The position numbers were made by a program, and so were the translations under genes. A model generated the notes under the pieces. It had not been told where the DNA came from and ran no database searches. It saw only the letters and a program-made list of their open reading frames with translations. Positions 34,305-43,595 of a stretch of 64,000 nt of DNA are shown here, in pieces. Numbering within the stretch: position 1 is the first letter of the stretch; every line of letters begins with the position of its first letter. Source of the stretch: Fimbriimonadaceae bacterium (GTDB lineage Bacteria; Armatimonadota; Fimbriimonadia; Fimbriimonadales; Fimbriimonadaceae); assembly GCA_026129685.1 (NCBI GenBank), contig JAHCHO010000003.1, positions 299,256-363,255 of the forward strand, given 5' to 3'.

Positions 34305-36659
34305 TTAGGCGGTCATGGGCACGTACAGGTGCTTCTTGACGAGCTCCAGGTCGGCCTTCAGGAGCTGAGCTCCGCCGTAGTTGCGTGTTAGGGTTTGGAA
34401 GCTGCCGAATTGCTCGACGAACTGAGGAGCACCATAGGTGCGTGCCTGTTCTAGGTCATCGATGCCAAACAGTGTGTAATGGTCGAGGCTGGTCTGCCAG
34501 AAGCGCTTCTTGAAGCTGTCTCCACCGTATTCGCGCCGTCCTTCGGCGACCTTGGGCAATGGCTGGTACTCGCTGCGCGCCTCCATCAGAGTCAGTTCGG
34601 TCGGGCCCAAGATCGTGCCCAGGGAGTCTAGATCCTCTTCCCAGAGTCGGATCACGCGGTCGTGCCGAGTCGGAACCTTGATCAGGTCAAAGCCAATTTT
34701 CGCAAGGATGTCGACGTCGTCGGCATCGGGCAAGTCGAGGTAGTGGCGGAACGCGGATGGATAGATATCGTGGTCGCGCAGTTCCTCGCGGAGCTCCTGC
34801 CGGCTGTCCTTTCCAATCCAGATCTGGAGGAGCTCGTCGAGGTCTGAAGTCAGGCTCGTGCGGATGAACTCGCGGGACTGCTCGGTATAGTCCTCGAACG
34901 GAATCTTGCTTCCGTCGGCGAGGCAGACGTAGCGGTTGGTTTCCGAAATGATGACGGAGACACCGTCACCGATCAGCTTCGGCTTAGCATCGTCCTCGGG
35001 CTTTTTGGCCTTGGACTTAGGCTGCGTGCCCTTTTGCTTGTTCGCGGGATGCCCGTCGAACTCGGTGTCTTCGAGTTGGCTTGCTCCCGAATAGTCGAAG
35101 ATCGTGAAATACCGCTTGTCGATGTCTTTGCAGAGCCGGGTACCTCGACCCTTCATTTGTTTATAGAGGATCGAGCTCTTGAGCGGCCGCACGAACACGA
35201 CGTTCTTCACGTCGGGGGCGTCGAATCCGGTGGTCAGCAAGTCGACAGTGACCGCTACGCGCGGGCGGCTGGGGCCGATGATGGCGAAGTTGCGCTCAAG
35301 TTGGTGGCTGTTCCTCTCGGCCCGTGTGATTCTGGCTGCGTACTCAGCGTCTCCGGAGAGGCGGCGCAGCTCCTGAGCCATGAAAGCGGCATGGGTGTCG
35401 TCAACGCAGAAAACGATCGATTTCTCATCGCGAAGCCCGTACTTGCCGAGGGTCTCCCACAAATCCTCTGCGATGGCTCTGGTGCGATCCGGCATGCGGA
35501 TGTCACGCTCGAAGTTCGCGGTTTGGTAGAACTTGCCATCTGGCCCGGTGAAGCCATCAGCATCGACGTTCGTGATCCGCTCTTCCAGGAGGTAAGGAAC
35601 CAGGTAGCCATCCTCAATGGCTTGCTTGAGGCTGTACACGTAAGCGGGTTCACCGAAGTATTCGTATGTGTCCCGACGGATCTCCTCGGGAGTGAGCGGA
35701 CGTCCGCCGTCCTCAAGCTCACGAGGTGTAGCGGTCAATCCAAGTTGCAGTGCCGATCCGAAGTGCTCCAGCACGCCGAACCAATCGCCAAATCCTGAGC
35801 GGTGGCATTCGTCGACGATGACGAGATCAAAGAAGTCGGGATCGTAGTGCTGGTAGACCTTGCGTCCATTGAGGTCTTCGTCGAGGTTTTGATAGTTCGC
35901 GAAGAAGACTTTCCCTACCTGATGCTGCCCGTTGGCAACCGTTTCTTTGTCGATCACGACTCTCTCGGATGCCGAAAAGGCGGCGAAGGCTTTGAATGCT
36001 TGGTCCTTGAGACTGTTCCGGTCGGTTAGGAACAGAACGTGGTCACGCTTGAAGGCCCTACCGTTGAGCATCTTCCAAACCAGCTGGAAGATCGTAAAGG
36101 TCTTGCCGGTGCCCGTCGCCATGAGCAGGAGCACGCGATCTTGGCCGGAGGCGAACTGCCACAGAGTCTTGGCTATCGCCATCTCCTGGTAGGGCCGGAC
36201 TTCTTTTCGGTCGATCTGGTCGTAATAGTAGTTGGCGGCGAACGATGCTTCCCAACGATCCCAATCGATGACGACGCCGCTTCGCTCAAGGATGAGCTCG
36301 GGCGTTGGGGCCACGGTGAGCCGCTCGAAATCCCCCGTCTCGTTGTCGGTGAGAATCCAGTCGTGGCCATTGCTCGCGATCGAGAAGCGGAGCATGAGGC
36401 GCTGCGCATATCGCGAGCCCTGCTGCATGCCGTCCGCGGCACTTTCGCCTTCGGACTTGGCCTCCAGGATTGCAAGGGGCACACCGCGGAAGCGAAGGAG
36501 ATAGTCCGCGACGATCGCCTGGCTGGCGTCGTACATACTCTCGCCAGTCAGGTTCACTCGGCCCGGACCGATCCGAAGCTGCTCGTCATAGGCCCATCCT
36601 GCTTGGCGCAGGGCAGGCTCGATGAGCTCTCGGCAAGTTTCTCGTTCGTTTCTTGGCAT
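34305..36659 (-). CDS. hsdR: Type I restriction endonuclease subunit HsdR
   Basis: The 784-residue product has an N-terminal PD-(D/E)XK nuclease (ASQAIVADYLLRFRGVPLAILEAKSEGE, the D...ExK motif) and a superfamily 2 translocase with LLLMATGTGKT (motif I), LVIVDECHRSG (DECH box), LGLTATPRE, and VDLLTTGFDAPDVKNVVFVRPL with MKGRGTRL. It cuts DNA after translocation from unmethylated sites. It is shorter than EcoKI HsdR (about 1,170 residues), in line with compact type I enzymes. It is the first intact gene of the long minus-strand block. Confidence 0.95.
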   Translation of the reverse strand: MPRNERETCRELIEPALRQAGWAYDEQLRIGPGRVNLTGESMYDASQAIVADYLLRFRGVPLAILEAKSEGESAADGMQQGSRYAQRLMLRFSIASNGHDWILTDNETGDFERLTVAPTPELILERSGVVIDWDRWEASFAANYYYDQIDRKEVRPYQEMAIAKTLWQFASGQDRVLLLMATGTGKTFTIFQLVWKMLNGRAFKRDHVLFLTDRNSLKDQAFKAFAAFSASERVVIDKETVANGQHQVGKVFFANYQNLDEDLNGRKVYQHYDPDFFDLVIVDECHRSGFGDWFGVLEHFGSALQLGLTATPRELEDGGRPLTPEEIRRDTYEYFGEPAYVYSLKQAIEDGYLVPYLLEERITNVDADGFTGPDGKFYQTANFERDIRMPDRTRAIAEDLWETLGKYGLRDEKSIVFCVDDTHAAFMAQELRRLSGDAEYAARITRAERNSHQLERNFAIIGPSRPRVAVTVDLLTTGFDAPDVKNVVFVRPLKSSILYKQMKGRGTRLCKDIDKRYFTIFDYSGASQLEDTEFDGHPANKQKGTQPKSKAKKPEDDAKPKLIGDGVSVIISETNRYVCLADGSKIPFEDYTEQSREFIRTSLTSDLDELLQIWIGKDSRQELREELRDHDIYPSAFRHYLDLPDADDVDILAKIGFDLIKVPTRHDRVIRLWEEDLDSLGTILGPTELTLMEARSEYQPLPKVAEGRREYGGDSFKKRFWQTSLDHYTLFGIDDLEQARTYGAPQFVEQFGSFQTLTRNYGGAQLLKADLELVKKHLYVPMTA

Positions 36660-37535
36660 ATCTATCCCGGTCTCCGCTCAGTCCCCGTACTCTCCGCCGG
36701 GATCCTGATACGCCACGCCGCTGGGCAGGCTGCTTACCAATTCTGGCTTGCAGAGCGCGCGCACTGATATCTCAATCTGGTCGATCTCTTCGGGCAGGTC
36801 ATTCCCGGCGACACCAAGGGCCTTGAATTTGCGGGCCTTGGAGAGGAGGTTCGCTTCCAGCGAGCCGACAGATTCGTTGTACTCCTTCGTGACCGCGGCC
36901 AATTTGGTGCCGACCTTTGCATAGGTTCCTGCAAACTTGCCGAAGGACCGATAAAGATCTTCGCCTAGTTTACGGATGTTTCTCGCTTCTTCGTTGGACC
37001 TCACGAGGTTCATAACATGAGCCGTTGCGCGAAGCACACCGAGTAGTGTTATCGGATTAGCGATATAGACCTTTCTTTCATGGCCAAAAGCGACGATTCC
37101 CGGATCGTGCTCGATCGCGGCCTGGTACATCGCTTCTGTGGGGAGAAACATGATCACGAAGTCGACGCCCTCGTATTGGCCCTGATAGTCCTTGCTTGAC
37201 AGTGCCGCGATGTGCTTGCGAACTCCAAGGGAGTGCTTCTTAAGAAGTTCAGCTTGTACGACGGGATCGGTCTCAGCCAAAGCGTCGCGGAACGTCTCCA
37301 AAGGGGTCTTGCAGTCGATGACCAGTTGCTGGCCCTGTGGCAGGAAAACCACTGCATCTGCCCGCAGCCTGCCGTCTTCGCCGTGTTGCGTGTCCTGAAG
37401 CACATAGTCGATGCCTTGCTTGAGGCCTGCATCATCCAAGGCATTTCGGAGTGTCATTTCGCCCCAACTACCCCGGATGTTGGGCCGGCGAAGGGCCGTT
37501 GAGAGACTCTGACCAGTCCCCGATAAGTTTCCACT

Positions 37536-38354
37536 CTAGGAATAGAGAATCGGTTCCTCCGTGTTTGTCGTTTGCGACTTCAGTTTGAAGTTCGCGGGGG
37601 TCAGTCCACCGAGTCCTAGATGGGGTCGGTGGTGGTTGTAGTGGTCCTGGAAGTCAGTGAGTGCGGTCTGCAGTTCGGCGCCTCGCACGAAGAGTTCGCA
37701 GGAAAGGAGTTCGTCGCGGAGCTTTCCGAAGAAGCTCTCGATGTAGCCGTTCTGCCAGGGCTTGCCCGGCTGGACGAAGCGATTCGAGACGCCCTCGGGA
37801 AGCGTCATGGCCCGGAATTCCGGACCGTTGTCCGAGACGATCTCCGCAGGTTTGCCGTGGACCAGGAACAGCCATTCGAGCTCTTTCTCGACCTGGAACG
37901 CCGGAAACGAGCTTGCCGCCCTCAGCAGCAGGCACTCCCGCGTGAAGCAGTCCAGAACGCCGAGGATGCGCGCATGGCGACCGTTCTCGAGCCGCTCGTG
38001 CGCAAAGTCCAGGCACCACGCCTGATTCGGGCCGGTGAGCTGTGGACCTTCCGCTTTGGCAACCGCGAGCCTGGCTCGCTTGCGATGCCGGATGCCCAGA
38101 CCCTCCTCCTTCCAGATGCGGTGGACCGCCTTGAGGTTCACCCCGGGAAGCAGCGCATGCACCCTGCGGAAGCCGTACCGAGGGTTCGCCCGCGAGAGCT
38201 CCAGAACCCGCTCCCTCAGACCCGGACTGCGCTCCTTGGGCACATGGCGGCTTGCCGGTCGAGAGATCGCGCACACCCGGCAAGCACACGTTCTGGGAAA
38301 GCCCCGGTCCAGCAGGAAGTGCACGCCGCGTCGCCTGCTGCCGGGGCTCACCAT
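37536..38354 (-). CDS. IS3-family transposase OrfB (DDE integrase domain)
   Basis: The product has the rve-type DDE triad: Asp in AWCLDFAHERL, Asp in IVSDNGPEF, and Glu in NGYIESFFGKLRDE, after an HTH_21-like segment (SRANPRYGFRRVHALLPG). The frame is open upstream, but orfB proper begins at ATG 38354, overlapping the orfA stop (ATGGTGA). Expression could be direct or by -1 frameshifting on the GGGGAAAATGG junction to give OrfAB. Confidence 0.93.
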   Translation of the reverse strand: MVSPGSRRRGVHFLLDRGFPRTCACRVCAISRPASRHVPKERSPGLRERVLELSRANPRYGFRRVHALLPGVNLKAVHRIWKEEGLGIRHRKRARLAVAKAEGPQLTGPNQAWCLDFAHERLENGRHARILGVLDCFTRECLLLRAASSFPAFQVEKELEWLFLVHGKPAEIVSDNGPEFRAMTLPEGVSNRFVQPGKPWQNGYIESFFGKLRDELLSCELFVRGAELQTALTDFQDHYNHHRPHLGLGGLTPANFKLKSQTTNTEEPILYS

Positions 38355-38617
38355 TTTCCCCTTTGGAGCTCCTTGAGAGCCGCGTTGTCCAGCGAGAGCT
38401 CTGCAACCAGGTGCCGAAGCCTGCGGTTCTCCTCCTGCATCGCCTTCAGCTCGGCAAGCTCGCTCCTGCTCATCCCCGCAAAGCGCTTGCGCCACGCGTA
38501 GATGGTCTGATCGCTGATGCCGTGAGACCGGGACACCGACGCGATGCTCGCACCGGCGTCGATCTCACCCAAAACCTTGAGGATCTGCTCCTCGGTGTAC
38601 CGTTTCCTTTCTGCCAT
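38348..38617 (-). CDS. IS3-family transposase OrfA (HTH and leucine zipper)
   Basis: The 89-residue protein has the IS3 OrfA helix-turn-helix (YTEEQILKVLGEIDAG, SVSRSHGISDQTIYAWRKRF) and a C-terminal coiled coil (LAELKAMQEENRRLRHLVAEL). It binds the IS ends and forms the N-terminus of the frameshifted transposase. Its stop overlaps the start of orfB. Confidence 0.94.
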   Translation of the reverse strand: MAERKRYTEEQILKVLGEIDAGASIASVSRSHGISDQTIYAWRKRFAGMSRSELAELKAMQEENRRLRHLVAELSLDNAALKELQRGKW

Positions 38618-39366
38618 GTTCGTCTCCTATTCTGGAGCCGAATCCTCTGATCCACGGGTGGAAAGACTACGGGGAACCGGTCAACTCGAACTAGCGTCGA
38701 GCATTGACTTAACCTGCTCCGAGAAGCCCGATTGGACGCTGGTCAATACCTTGTCCGTATCCTCGCACCTCTTCCCGAGCCTCTCCAGACCATCGCCGAT
38801 CGGCTTGATCAACTCTTGGAGTTTCTGCTCGCGGAGAGTGTGATCTGATTTGGTCCTTGTGTCGAAGTCTTCGAGTGCCAATCGAAGGCTCTCCGTCGCC
38901 GTGCTGGCGAACGTGTCTTTCATCTGAAGCTTTGCTTCCTCGATCAGCTTCAATTGATCCTTGATGACAAGGTCCTTGGCTTGAAGAAGGTTGCGTGTAT
39001 TTTCCTTCTCAGCGTTCACCTGAGTCAGCGCCGTCTGGAGTTTGCCCTCCATCTCGCGAAGCTCGCTAGATTTCCCTTCAATAACAGAGTCCTTTTCAGC
39101 GATGGTCGCCTTGGCTTCCGTTAGGGTGCTCTGGAGCCCAACCAACTCACCGCGAAGCTGAGCGATTTCGGCCCGAGCCCCTTTCGCTTCGTCGAGTTCG
39201 GCTCGGGTTGATGCCAGTGCCTTTTGCTTTGAGGCACACAACACAATCAGCGCCGCGATCGTAATCGCAGCGAAGGTGCAGATGGCATAGGTCAAGTCAA
39301 CGGTCAATCTAGGTATCCTCCGTATTTCAAGGGCGCCCACTGCGCCGCTCGATGGAGGTGGCCCTG

Positions 39367-39717
39367 TCAACCTGACAGTGTCAAGGCTCGATTGAGCCAA
39401 GCACCTTTCTCAAAGCCCTCCATTATCCCCAGCTTGAGACTATCCTTGTCAACCCCGTCGTGAAATATTGGGTGAAACCCAGTATTTATAGGAGTATACT
39501 CCCGCCAAGCTTCACCCTTGACGACCAGATGCCTCGTCCTCGGAACAGAAGGTGAGCTGAGCTTCTTAGCAGAGCAGCCTGATCTGGGAGAGTATCTTGC
39601 GATTGCATCGCTCTGCCCAGTTCCCATGTCTTTGGCTGTGAAGCTACCTACATCGTCGGGTCGTTCGTCGTCGGCACCACGTCGTCGCACAACCTTCAGG
39701 CCGGAGGCAGCCTGCAT
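39367..39717 (-). CDS. Small hypothetical protein between sigma-like gene and rmuC
   Basis: A 116-residue frame begins one base after the stop of the upstream sigma-like gene (TGAAATG) and ends before the rmuC ribosome site, so the spacing fits an operon member. The sequence is Arg/Ser-rich at the start and has FHPIFHDGVDKDSLKLGIMEGFEKGAWL near the end. I see no known motif; it could be a chance frame. Confidence 0.4.
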   Translation of the reverse strand: MQAASGLKVVRRRGADDERPDDVGSFTAKDMGTGQSDAIARYSPRSGCSAKKLSSPSVPRTRHLVVKGEAWREYTPINTGFHPIFHDGVDKDSLKLGIMEGFEKGAWLNRALTLSG

Positions 39718-39718
39718 T

Positions 39719-40999
39719 TCACAGCCGTGGACTGACGGAATCGAGCCCAGAGCAATAAGTCTGCAGAAACATTGCGGCTGAGTCAGCGTCCTCGAACACG
39801 TTGTGGATGCAGGGCTCGATGCCGTAACGATAGCACGCCTCCCTAAACATGGCGACCTCGGCTATCGAGCGGGGGTTCCTGAGCCTGCTACCAAGGAATT
39901 CATTCCCACGTCGCATGTGGTTACGCATCGTTTCGGAGGAGAGGTAATACCTTGCCGCTTCAAATTCCTCCAGCAGAATGGCCAACTCGAGGGTCAGGAC
40001 GGCCTTCTCGACCGGGTCGGCAGCGACTTCCGCCTGAACTCCAAGTTCTCGGCAAATCGCCGGGTAGACATGGGTCACGAACGCCTTTCGGTCTCTTGCA
40101 ATGAGCTGCCTCAAACTCTTGGTCCTCCGTTGCTCTGACGGCTGGATCTCAGCCGCTGCCGCTAACGCTACTTCAGCCAAACACTCCTGCTTGAACGAGC
40201 GCAGGTCCGTGCCCTTGCCCGAGCAGTTCATGGACTTTGGCAACACTTGCGGCCAGCCAGCCTCATCCACGCGGTGATAAGCCTCCTCCCGGTCGAGATC
40301 AAGGGCGTTTTCAAGCACGAAGATGGTGCGATATGTAGTGCCAAACGATTCGGCTGGCATGGATCGCAACGCCTTGAAGAACGAGCCATTCAAAGTCGCC
40401 ACTTGCGGCACTTCATAGTGTGGAGGCGCAACATGGAGCTGCGAACGCCGAAGATCCTCGCCAGCATGCTCAATGAAGTACCTGCCAGCCTTTGCCTCTT
40501 CTTTCTCCTGCACGACATTGCGCCGAACGACCCGCTTGAGCAAGTTCGTCAAGTGGGCCCTGTCGCTCACCGCGTAATCCGGTCGGATCGGCTCGAGGAG
40601 TGCCTTGCTCACGATGTCATCGGCATCAATTCCATATTCGTTTCTTCCTATCAGCCTGCGCGCATAGCTAACCAGGGACTTGCGGACATCATTGAAGCAA
40701 TCAGCAAACTCGGAGTCACCGAACAGGAGCGCGATCACGGTATTGTGGCGCAGCAAATAGGGCTTCAGGAGAGCATTCCAAGCCCACTTCAAAACACTCA
40801 GGATCGGAATCGACCTGGCCAAGTCCAAGACCCTCAACTGCCACATGGGGTGCGGCCCAAATCCACGTAAGGGCTCGCCGGCTCTTTGGTCACTGTCGTC
40901 CTGCCCTTGGACGTCCTGGAACGACGTTGAGCAGAGGCCACGCATTAGTGACAGCGCGTCGGTCGAAACCGAATGGGGTGGCAGAAGCTCGTCGTTCAT
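39719..40999 (-). CDS. Sigma-70-like domain protein of the mobile element
   Basis: The middle of the 426-residue protein resembles sigma regions 2 and 4: YGIDADDIVSKALLEPIRPDY followed by HLTNLLKRVVRRNVVQEKEE (region 2-like), then YRTIFVLENALDLDREEAYHRVDEAGW (region 4-like helix-turn-helix). A long unassigned C-terminal helical part follows (about 290-426). It may be an ECF-type regulator of the element's genes. The ATG at 40999 has GAGG ten bases ahead; a GTG at 41014 is the alternative. Confidence 0.5.
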   Translation of the reverse strand: MNDELLPPHSVSTDALSLMRGLCSTSFQDVQGQDDSDQRAGEPLRGFGPHPMWQLRVLDLARSIPILSVLKWAWNALLKPYLLRHNTVIALLFGDSEFADCFNDVRKSLVSYARRLIGRNEYGIDADDIVSKALLEPIRPDYAVSDRAHLTNLLKRVVRRNVVQEKEEAKAGRYFIEHAGEDLRRSQLHVAPPHYEVPQVATLNGSFFKALRSMPAESFGTTYRTIFVLENALDLDREEAYHRVDEAGWPQVLPKSMNCSGKGTDLRSFKQECLAEVALAAAAEIQPSEQRRTKSLRQLIARDRKAFVTHVYPAICRELGVQAEVAADPVEKAVLTLELAILLEEFEAARYYLSSETMRNHMRRGNEFLGSRLRNPRSIAEVAMFREACYRYGIEPCIHNVFEDADSAAMFLQTYCSGLDSVSPRL

Positions 41000-41169
41000 A
41001 GCAAATGGCCTCACAAGGATTCTACAGACGAATTCGGATGCACAGGCTTGCTCGCTTTTCGAACGTATAAAATGTCTTGCGAGTGTCGGTTCCGGACCGC
41101 CTCTGCCAGGTTCAAAAAGCCTCCTTGATCATGTGGAAGCAGGGGGTATTGTTGATGTCGTGGATCACC

Positions 41170-42402
41170 TTATCGAGCCTCCTTCATGCTCTCGCGCGAA
41201 CGTATCCAGACTTGAACTTTGCTGATGAGGCTTGTCCGCCTTCTGGTAAGGCTCCAGAAGTGATCCGACGCTTCTCTCCACGCGGCGTCTGCAAACTCGC
41301 GGTCATCTAGGAGCGACTCCGGCACATCGGCGGCGAACTCTGTCCCATTCAGCTCGGACTCCAAGGCGCGGATCTCTTCGCACACGGAGTCGAGTTCGAC
41401 CCTCTTTGTGTCTGACTCGGCGACCAACTCCAGGGCCTTCGCTGCGCGGGACCTCATGTCGGCAGCTTCCCGTTCGAGTTCAGAATCCACCATTTGATCG
41501 CGGATGAGAGTCGTGGCAGCGGTGAAGCCCTGCATGGTCTTGGCAACTACCCCCGACAGGGTCAATGCGCCCGTGATGAACGGAACGAATCGTCTGTACT
41601 CCGCGGCAGTAGCATCACCATTGGCTCCAAGCGACAGAACAGCGACGACGTCAAGACCGAAGAGCCCAAGGGTTGGAATAGCGACTCCGAGCAAGTAGAG
41701 CAAGGCGCCTCCGGCCGATCTTGCATTCTCGGAGGCAGATCCGGATAGTTTCAGAGATGCGATGCGCCCGCCCAAGCCATGCGCTAGACCAAAGGTCGTG
41801 AGTGTGAGCAGCAAGCCAAATCCAACGAGAAAAGGAGTGATCGGGCTGAAGATCTGTTCGAGCAGCCCCCTGTTCGTCAGCACGAGAGCGAACCCTTGGG
41901 CTGTCAGGACGGCGAACACAAAGGGGCTTGCTTCGGAGATCCCGCTCATCAATAGGCTCGGCTGGCTCTCGGACGGTGGCAAGCCTAACTTCTCTCGAAC
42001 AGTTGCCTCAGAAGGCAGGTTCCTCTCCAGTGCGTCTTGAAGGGCTTCAAGCGAGTTCAGATCCTCTTGGCAAAACCTCAGTCCGATTCGCGCCAGTTGG
42101 GCCGATGCGCCTTGGCGCAGGTGCTCGACTTGACCGTCGAGATGGTTGCGCCTTGCGACGAAGTGACTGAGCCTGCCAACTCTCGGAGATTGGCTTACCT
42201 TGGCCCACTCTTGGAACTGGCATTCCTCTTCTGTGAGCAGTTCGCGGTCGAGACGTTCCTTCTCTCTGGATAGAGCAAGGGCCTTCGCCGCTGCCAAGCG
42301 GAGCTCCTCATGGAACTGCGCCGGTACGACGCGGAGTGCTTGAGCCAGGAGTTCAGCGTGATTTGCGGGAGTCAGTAGGGGGTTGCCCATAGGATTCTTC
42401 AT
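41170..42402 (-). CDS. Membrane protein with cytoplasmic coiled-coil ends
   Basis: The 410-residue product has a soluble N-terminal helical region (AAAKALALSREKERLDRELLTEEE), four or more hydrophobic segments between about 160 and 285 (FVFAVLTAQGFALVL, FLVGFGLLLTLTTFG, ALLYLLGVAIPTLGLFGL, FVPFITGALTLSGVV) and a C-terminal coiled coil. It overlaps the preceding gene by four bases. It may form part of a mobilisation-associated membrane complex. The family is not recognised. Confidence 0.6.
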   Translation of the reverse strand: MKNPMGNPLLTPANHAELLAQALRVVPAQFHEELRLAAAKALALSREKERLDRELLTEEECQFQEWAKVSQSPRVGRLSHFVARRNHLDGQVEHLRQGASAQLARIGLRFCQEDLNSLEALQDALERNLPSEATVREKLGLPPSESQPSLLMSGISEASPFVFAVLTAQGFALVLTNRGLLEQIFSPITPFLVGFGLLLTLTTFGLAHGLGGRIASLKLSGSASENARSAGGALLYLLGVAIPTLGLFGLDVVAVLSLGANGDATAAEYRRFVPFITGALTLSGVVAKTMQGFTAATTLIRDQMVDSELEREAADMRSRAAKALELVAESDTKRVELDSVCEEIRALESELNGTEFAADVPESLLDDREFADAAWREASDHFWSLTRRRTSLISKVQVWIRSRESMKEAR

Positions 42403-43103
42403 TTGAGTCCCCTTGGGTGATGGACCCTTTCGGACAACGTGCGGAGCGTTTCATTGCTAGCCTCGACGACACTGAGAAACGCCAGACGAGAACCGAGAGG
42501 CGCGAGAAGTTGGCGGAGACTCAATCGGTATTGAGGGAGCGCTCCGGTAACGACAACCAGGCCGACGTTCGTGTCGGCTGCCAGCTCGGACGCGGCTTGC
42601 CGTGTCTCCTCGATATCGGTCGCTTGGCCGTCTGATTGAATGAGAACAACGAATGTGCGAGCCCGGTTGCCTGAAGCGAGCGCGTGCGCACGATTGAGAA
42701 GCAGGCTGAACCTTGTGGCTGTCGGAAGTGCCCGGCCGTCTGCATTGAAGAGACGCAGGGCCTGCTCCTTTGAGGTCGTAACACCTGTGGCACATTCCTG
42801 GAGATCCTGACCAAAGACCGCGTATTGAACTTCGACCGGTTCACCACCAAAGATGGCTTCATAGAGCTTGGAACCGACCGCGAGTTGAGCGCGAAACTGC
42901 CCTGCCGAAAAGCTCGCGGACTGATCATGGAAGTCGAGAAGTCCGTACCGTGGGTTCTGAAGCCGCTGCTCGAATTGAGTGCTGAGCAGTCGGTAGGAGC
43001 CAAAGACGGCGAATACGGTCGCCGTGGCAACTGCGGTCGTCGCAAAGCGCCGTCTCCTCGAATCGAAACTGCTCGCCGAATTTCCCAAGCCAGTTGTCGT
43101 CAT
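42399..43103 (-). CDS. Membrane-anchored protein with VWA-like domain
   Basis: A single N-terminal membrane segment (FATTAVATATVFAVFGSYRLL) is followed by an alpha/beta domain with VQYAVFGQDLQEC, RTFVVLIQSDGQATD and ADTNVGLVVVTGALP, in the order of a von Willebrand A-type Rossmann fold, although the MIDAS motif DxSxS is not seen. It is coupled to the next gene by a 4-base overlap. The function is unknown. Confidence 0.5.
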   Translation of the reverse strand: MTTTGLGNSASSFDSRRRRFATTAVATATVFAVFGSYRLLSTQFEQRLQNPRYGLLDFHDQSASFSAGQFRAQLAVGSKLYEAIFGGEPVEVQYAVFGQDLQECATGVTTSKEQALRLFNADGRALPTATRFSLLLNRAHALASGNRARTFVVLIQSDGQATDIEETRQAASELAADTNVGLVVVTGALPQYRLSLRQLLAPLGSRLAFLSVVEASNETLRTLSERVHHPRGLK

Positions 43104-43197
43104 GGTCTGCCCACCTGCATGAAGGGGAAGGACAGCTGAGAGCGGTGCCGTGGCAAAAGCAAGGAAAATCTTGCGAGTTTTCTTGTCTCAGAGACGG

Positions 43198-43569
43198 TTA
43201 CGGTTCCTGTAGCGGTGGTAACTGGTGCCGTGACATGTCCTGAGCTTGCTTCCACCCAAGATGCTCAAGGTGGTTCCCGAGCTGCACAACGGAGCTGTCC
43301 GTATGTTTCGGGCCATGGACAATCAGCGAGTCTTTCGACAGGGTGTAAGCCCCATCCAGGTGAGACTCAAAGAACCTGGCATGCTCGATGGAATAGTGGT
43401 TCTTGATGGCGTCCTGAATGAACCGACGCTCGTTCAGCATGAACATCCAGGACTCGTTGTCCCTAGGGTCGAGGGCCACAATCCCATGACCCTCGGAGTC
43501 GCGCCAGACACGAACGCGAATGGCAACGGATCTACCGGCATCCGACACTTCCAGGTTAGTTTCGATCAT
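43198..43569 (-). CDS. Small hypothetical protein
   Basis: The product has about 123 residues and starts MIETNLEVSDAG. It has a short beta-rich N-terminal half (SVAIRVRVWRDSEGHGIVALDPRD) and a helical centre. It ends 94 bases upstream of the VWA-like gene and begins just after the coupling-protein stop, so it is likely part of the transfer operon. No family recognised. Confidence 0.5.
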   Translation of the reverse strand: MIETNLEVSDAGRSVAIRVRVWRDSEGHGIVALDPRDNESWMFMLNERRFIQDAIKNHYSIEHARFFESHLDGAYTLSKDSLIVHGPKHTDSSVVQLGNHLEHLGWKQAQDMSRHQLPPLQEP

Positions 43570-43595
43570 TGGACTACCCAAGCAGTAGACTTTGC

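Larger units (their letters stand above)
37510..38683 (-). mobile_element. IS3-family insertion sequence, 1,174 bp, 4-bp target duplication
   Basis: The ends are imperfect inverted repeats beginning TGACC: TGACCAGTCCCCGATAAG inward from 37510 and TGACCGGTTCCCCGTAGT inward from 38683, continuing with TTTCCAC, GGA and AGAG matches. The flanks carry a direct repeat ACTC on both sides. Inside are orfA and orfB on the minus strand with an A-rich junction typical of IS3 -1 frameshifting. The element looks complete. Confidence 0.94.
36678..39307 (-). pseudogene. rmuC: rmuC interrupted by an IS3-family element
   Basis: Two pieces of one RmuC gene flank the insertion sequence. The 5' part (38684-39307) has a TTG start nine bases after GGAGG, a membrane anchor (ICTFAAITIAALIVL) and a long coiled coil ending FSEQVKSMLDASSS. 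The 3' part (36678-37509) resumes LSTALRRPNIRGSWGEMTLR and holds the RmuC core (YVLQDTQ, DAVVFLPQGQQLVIDCK, FVIMFLPTEAMYQ). Removing the IS and one copy of the duplicated ACTC/GAGT joins the parts exactly in frame. RmuC is an inner-membrane-linked nuclease-fold protein often found next to type I restriction genes. Confidence 0.93.

Noticed and set aside
31641-36659. BREX or DISARM assignment for the whole block
   Set aside because: No PglZ/BrxC-type or DrmA/DrmB (DUF1998) proteins are present; hsdRMS is an ordinary type I system, and only the SNF2 helicase recalls DISARM.
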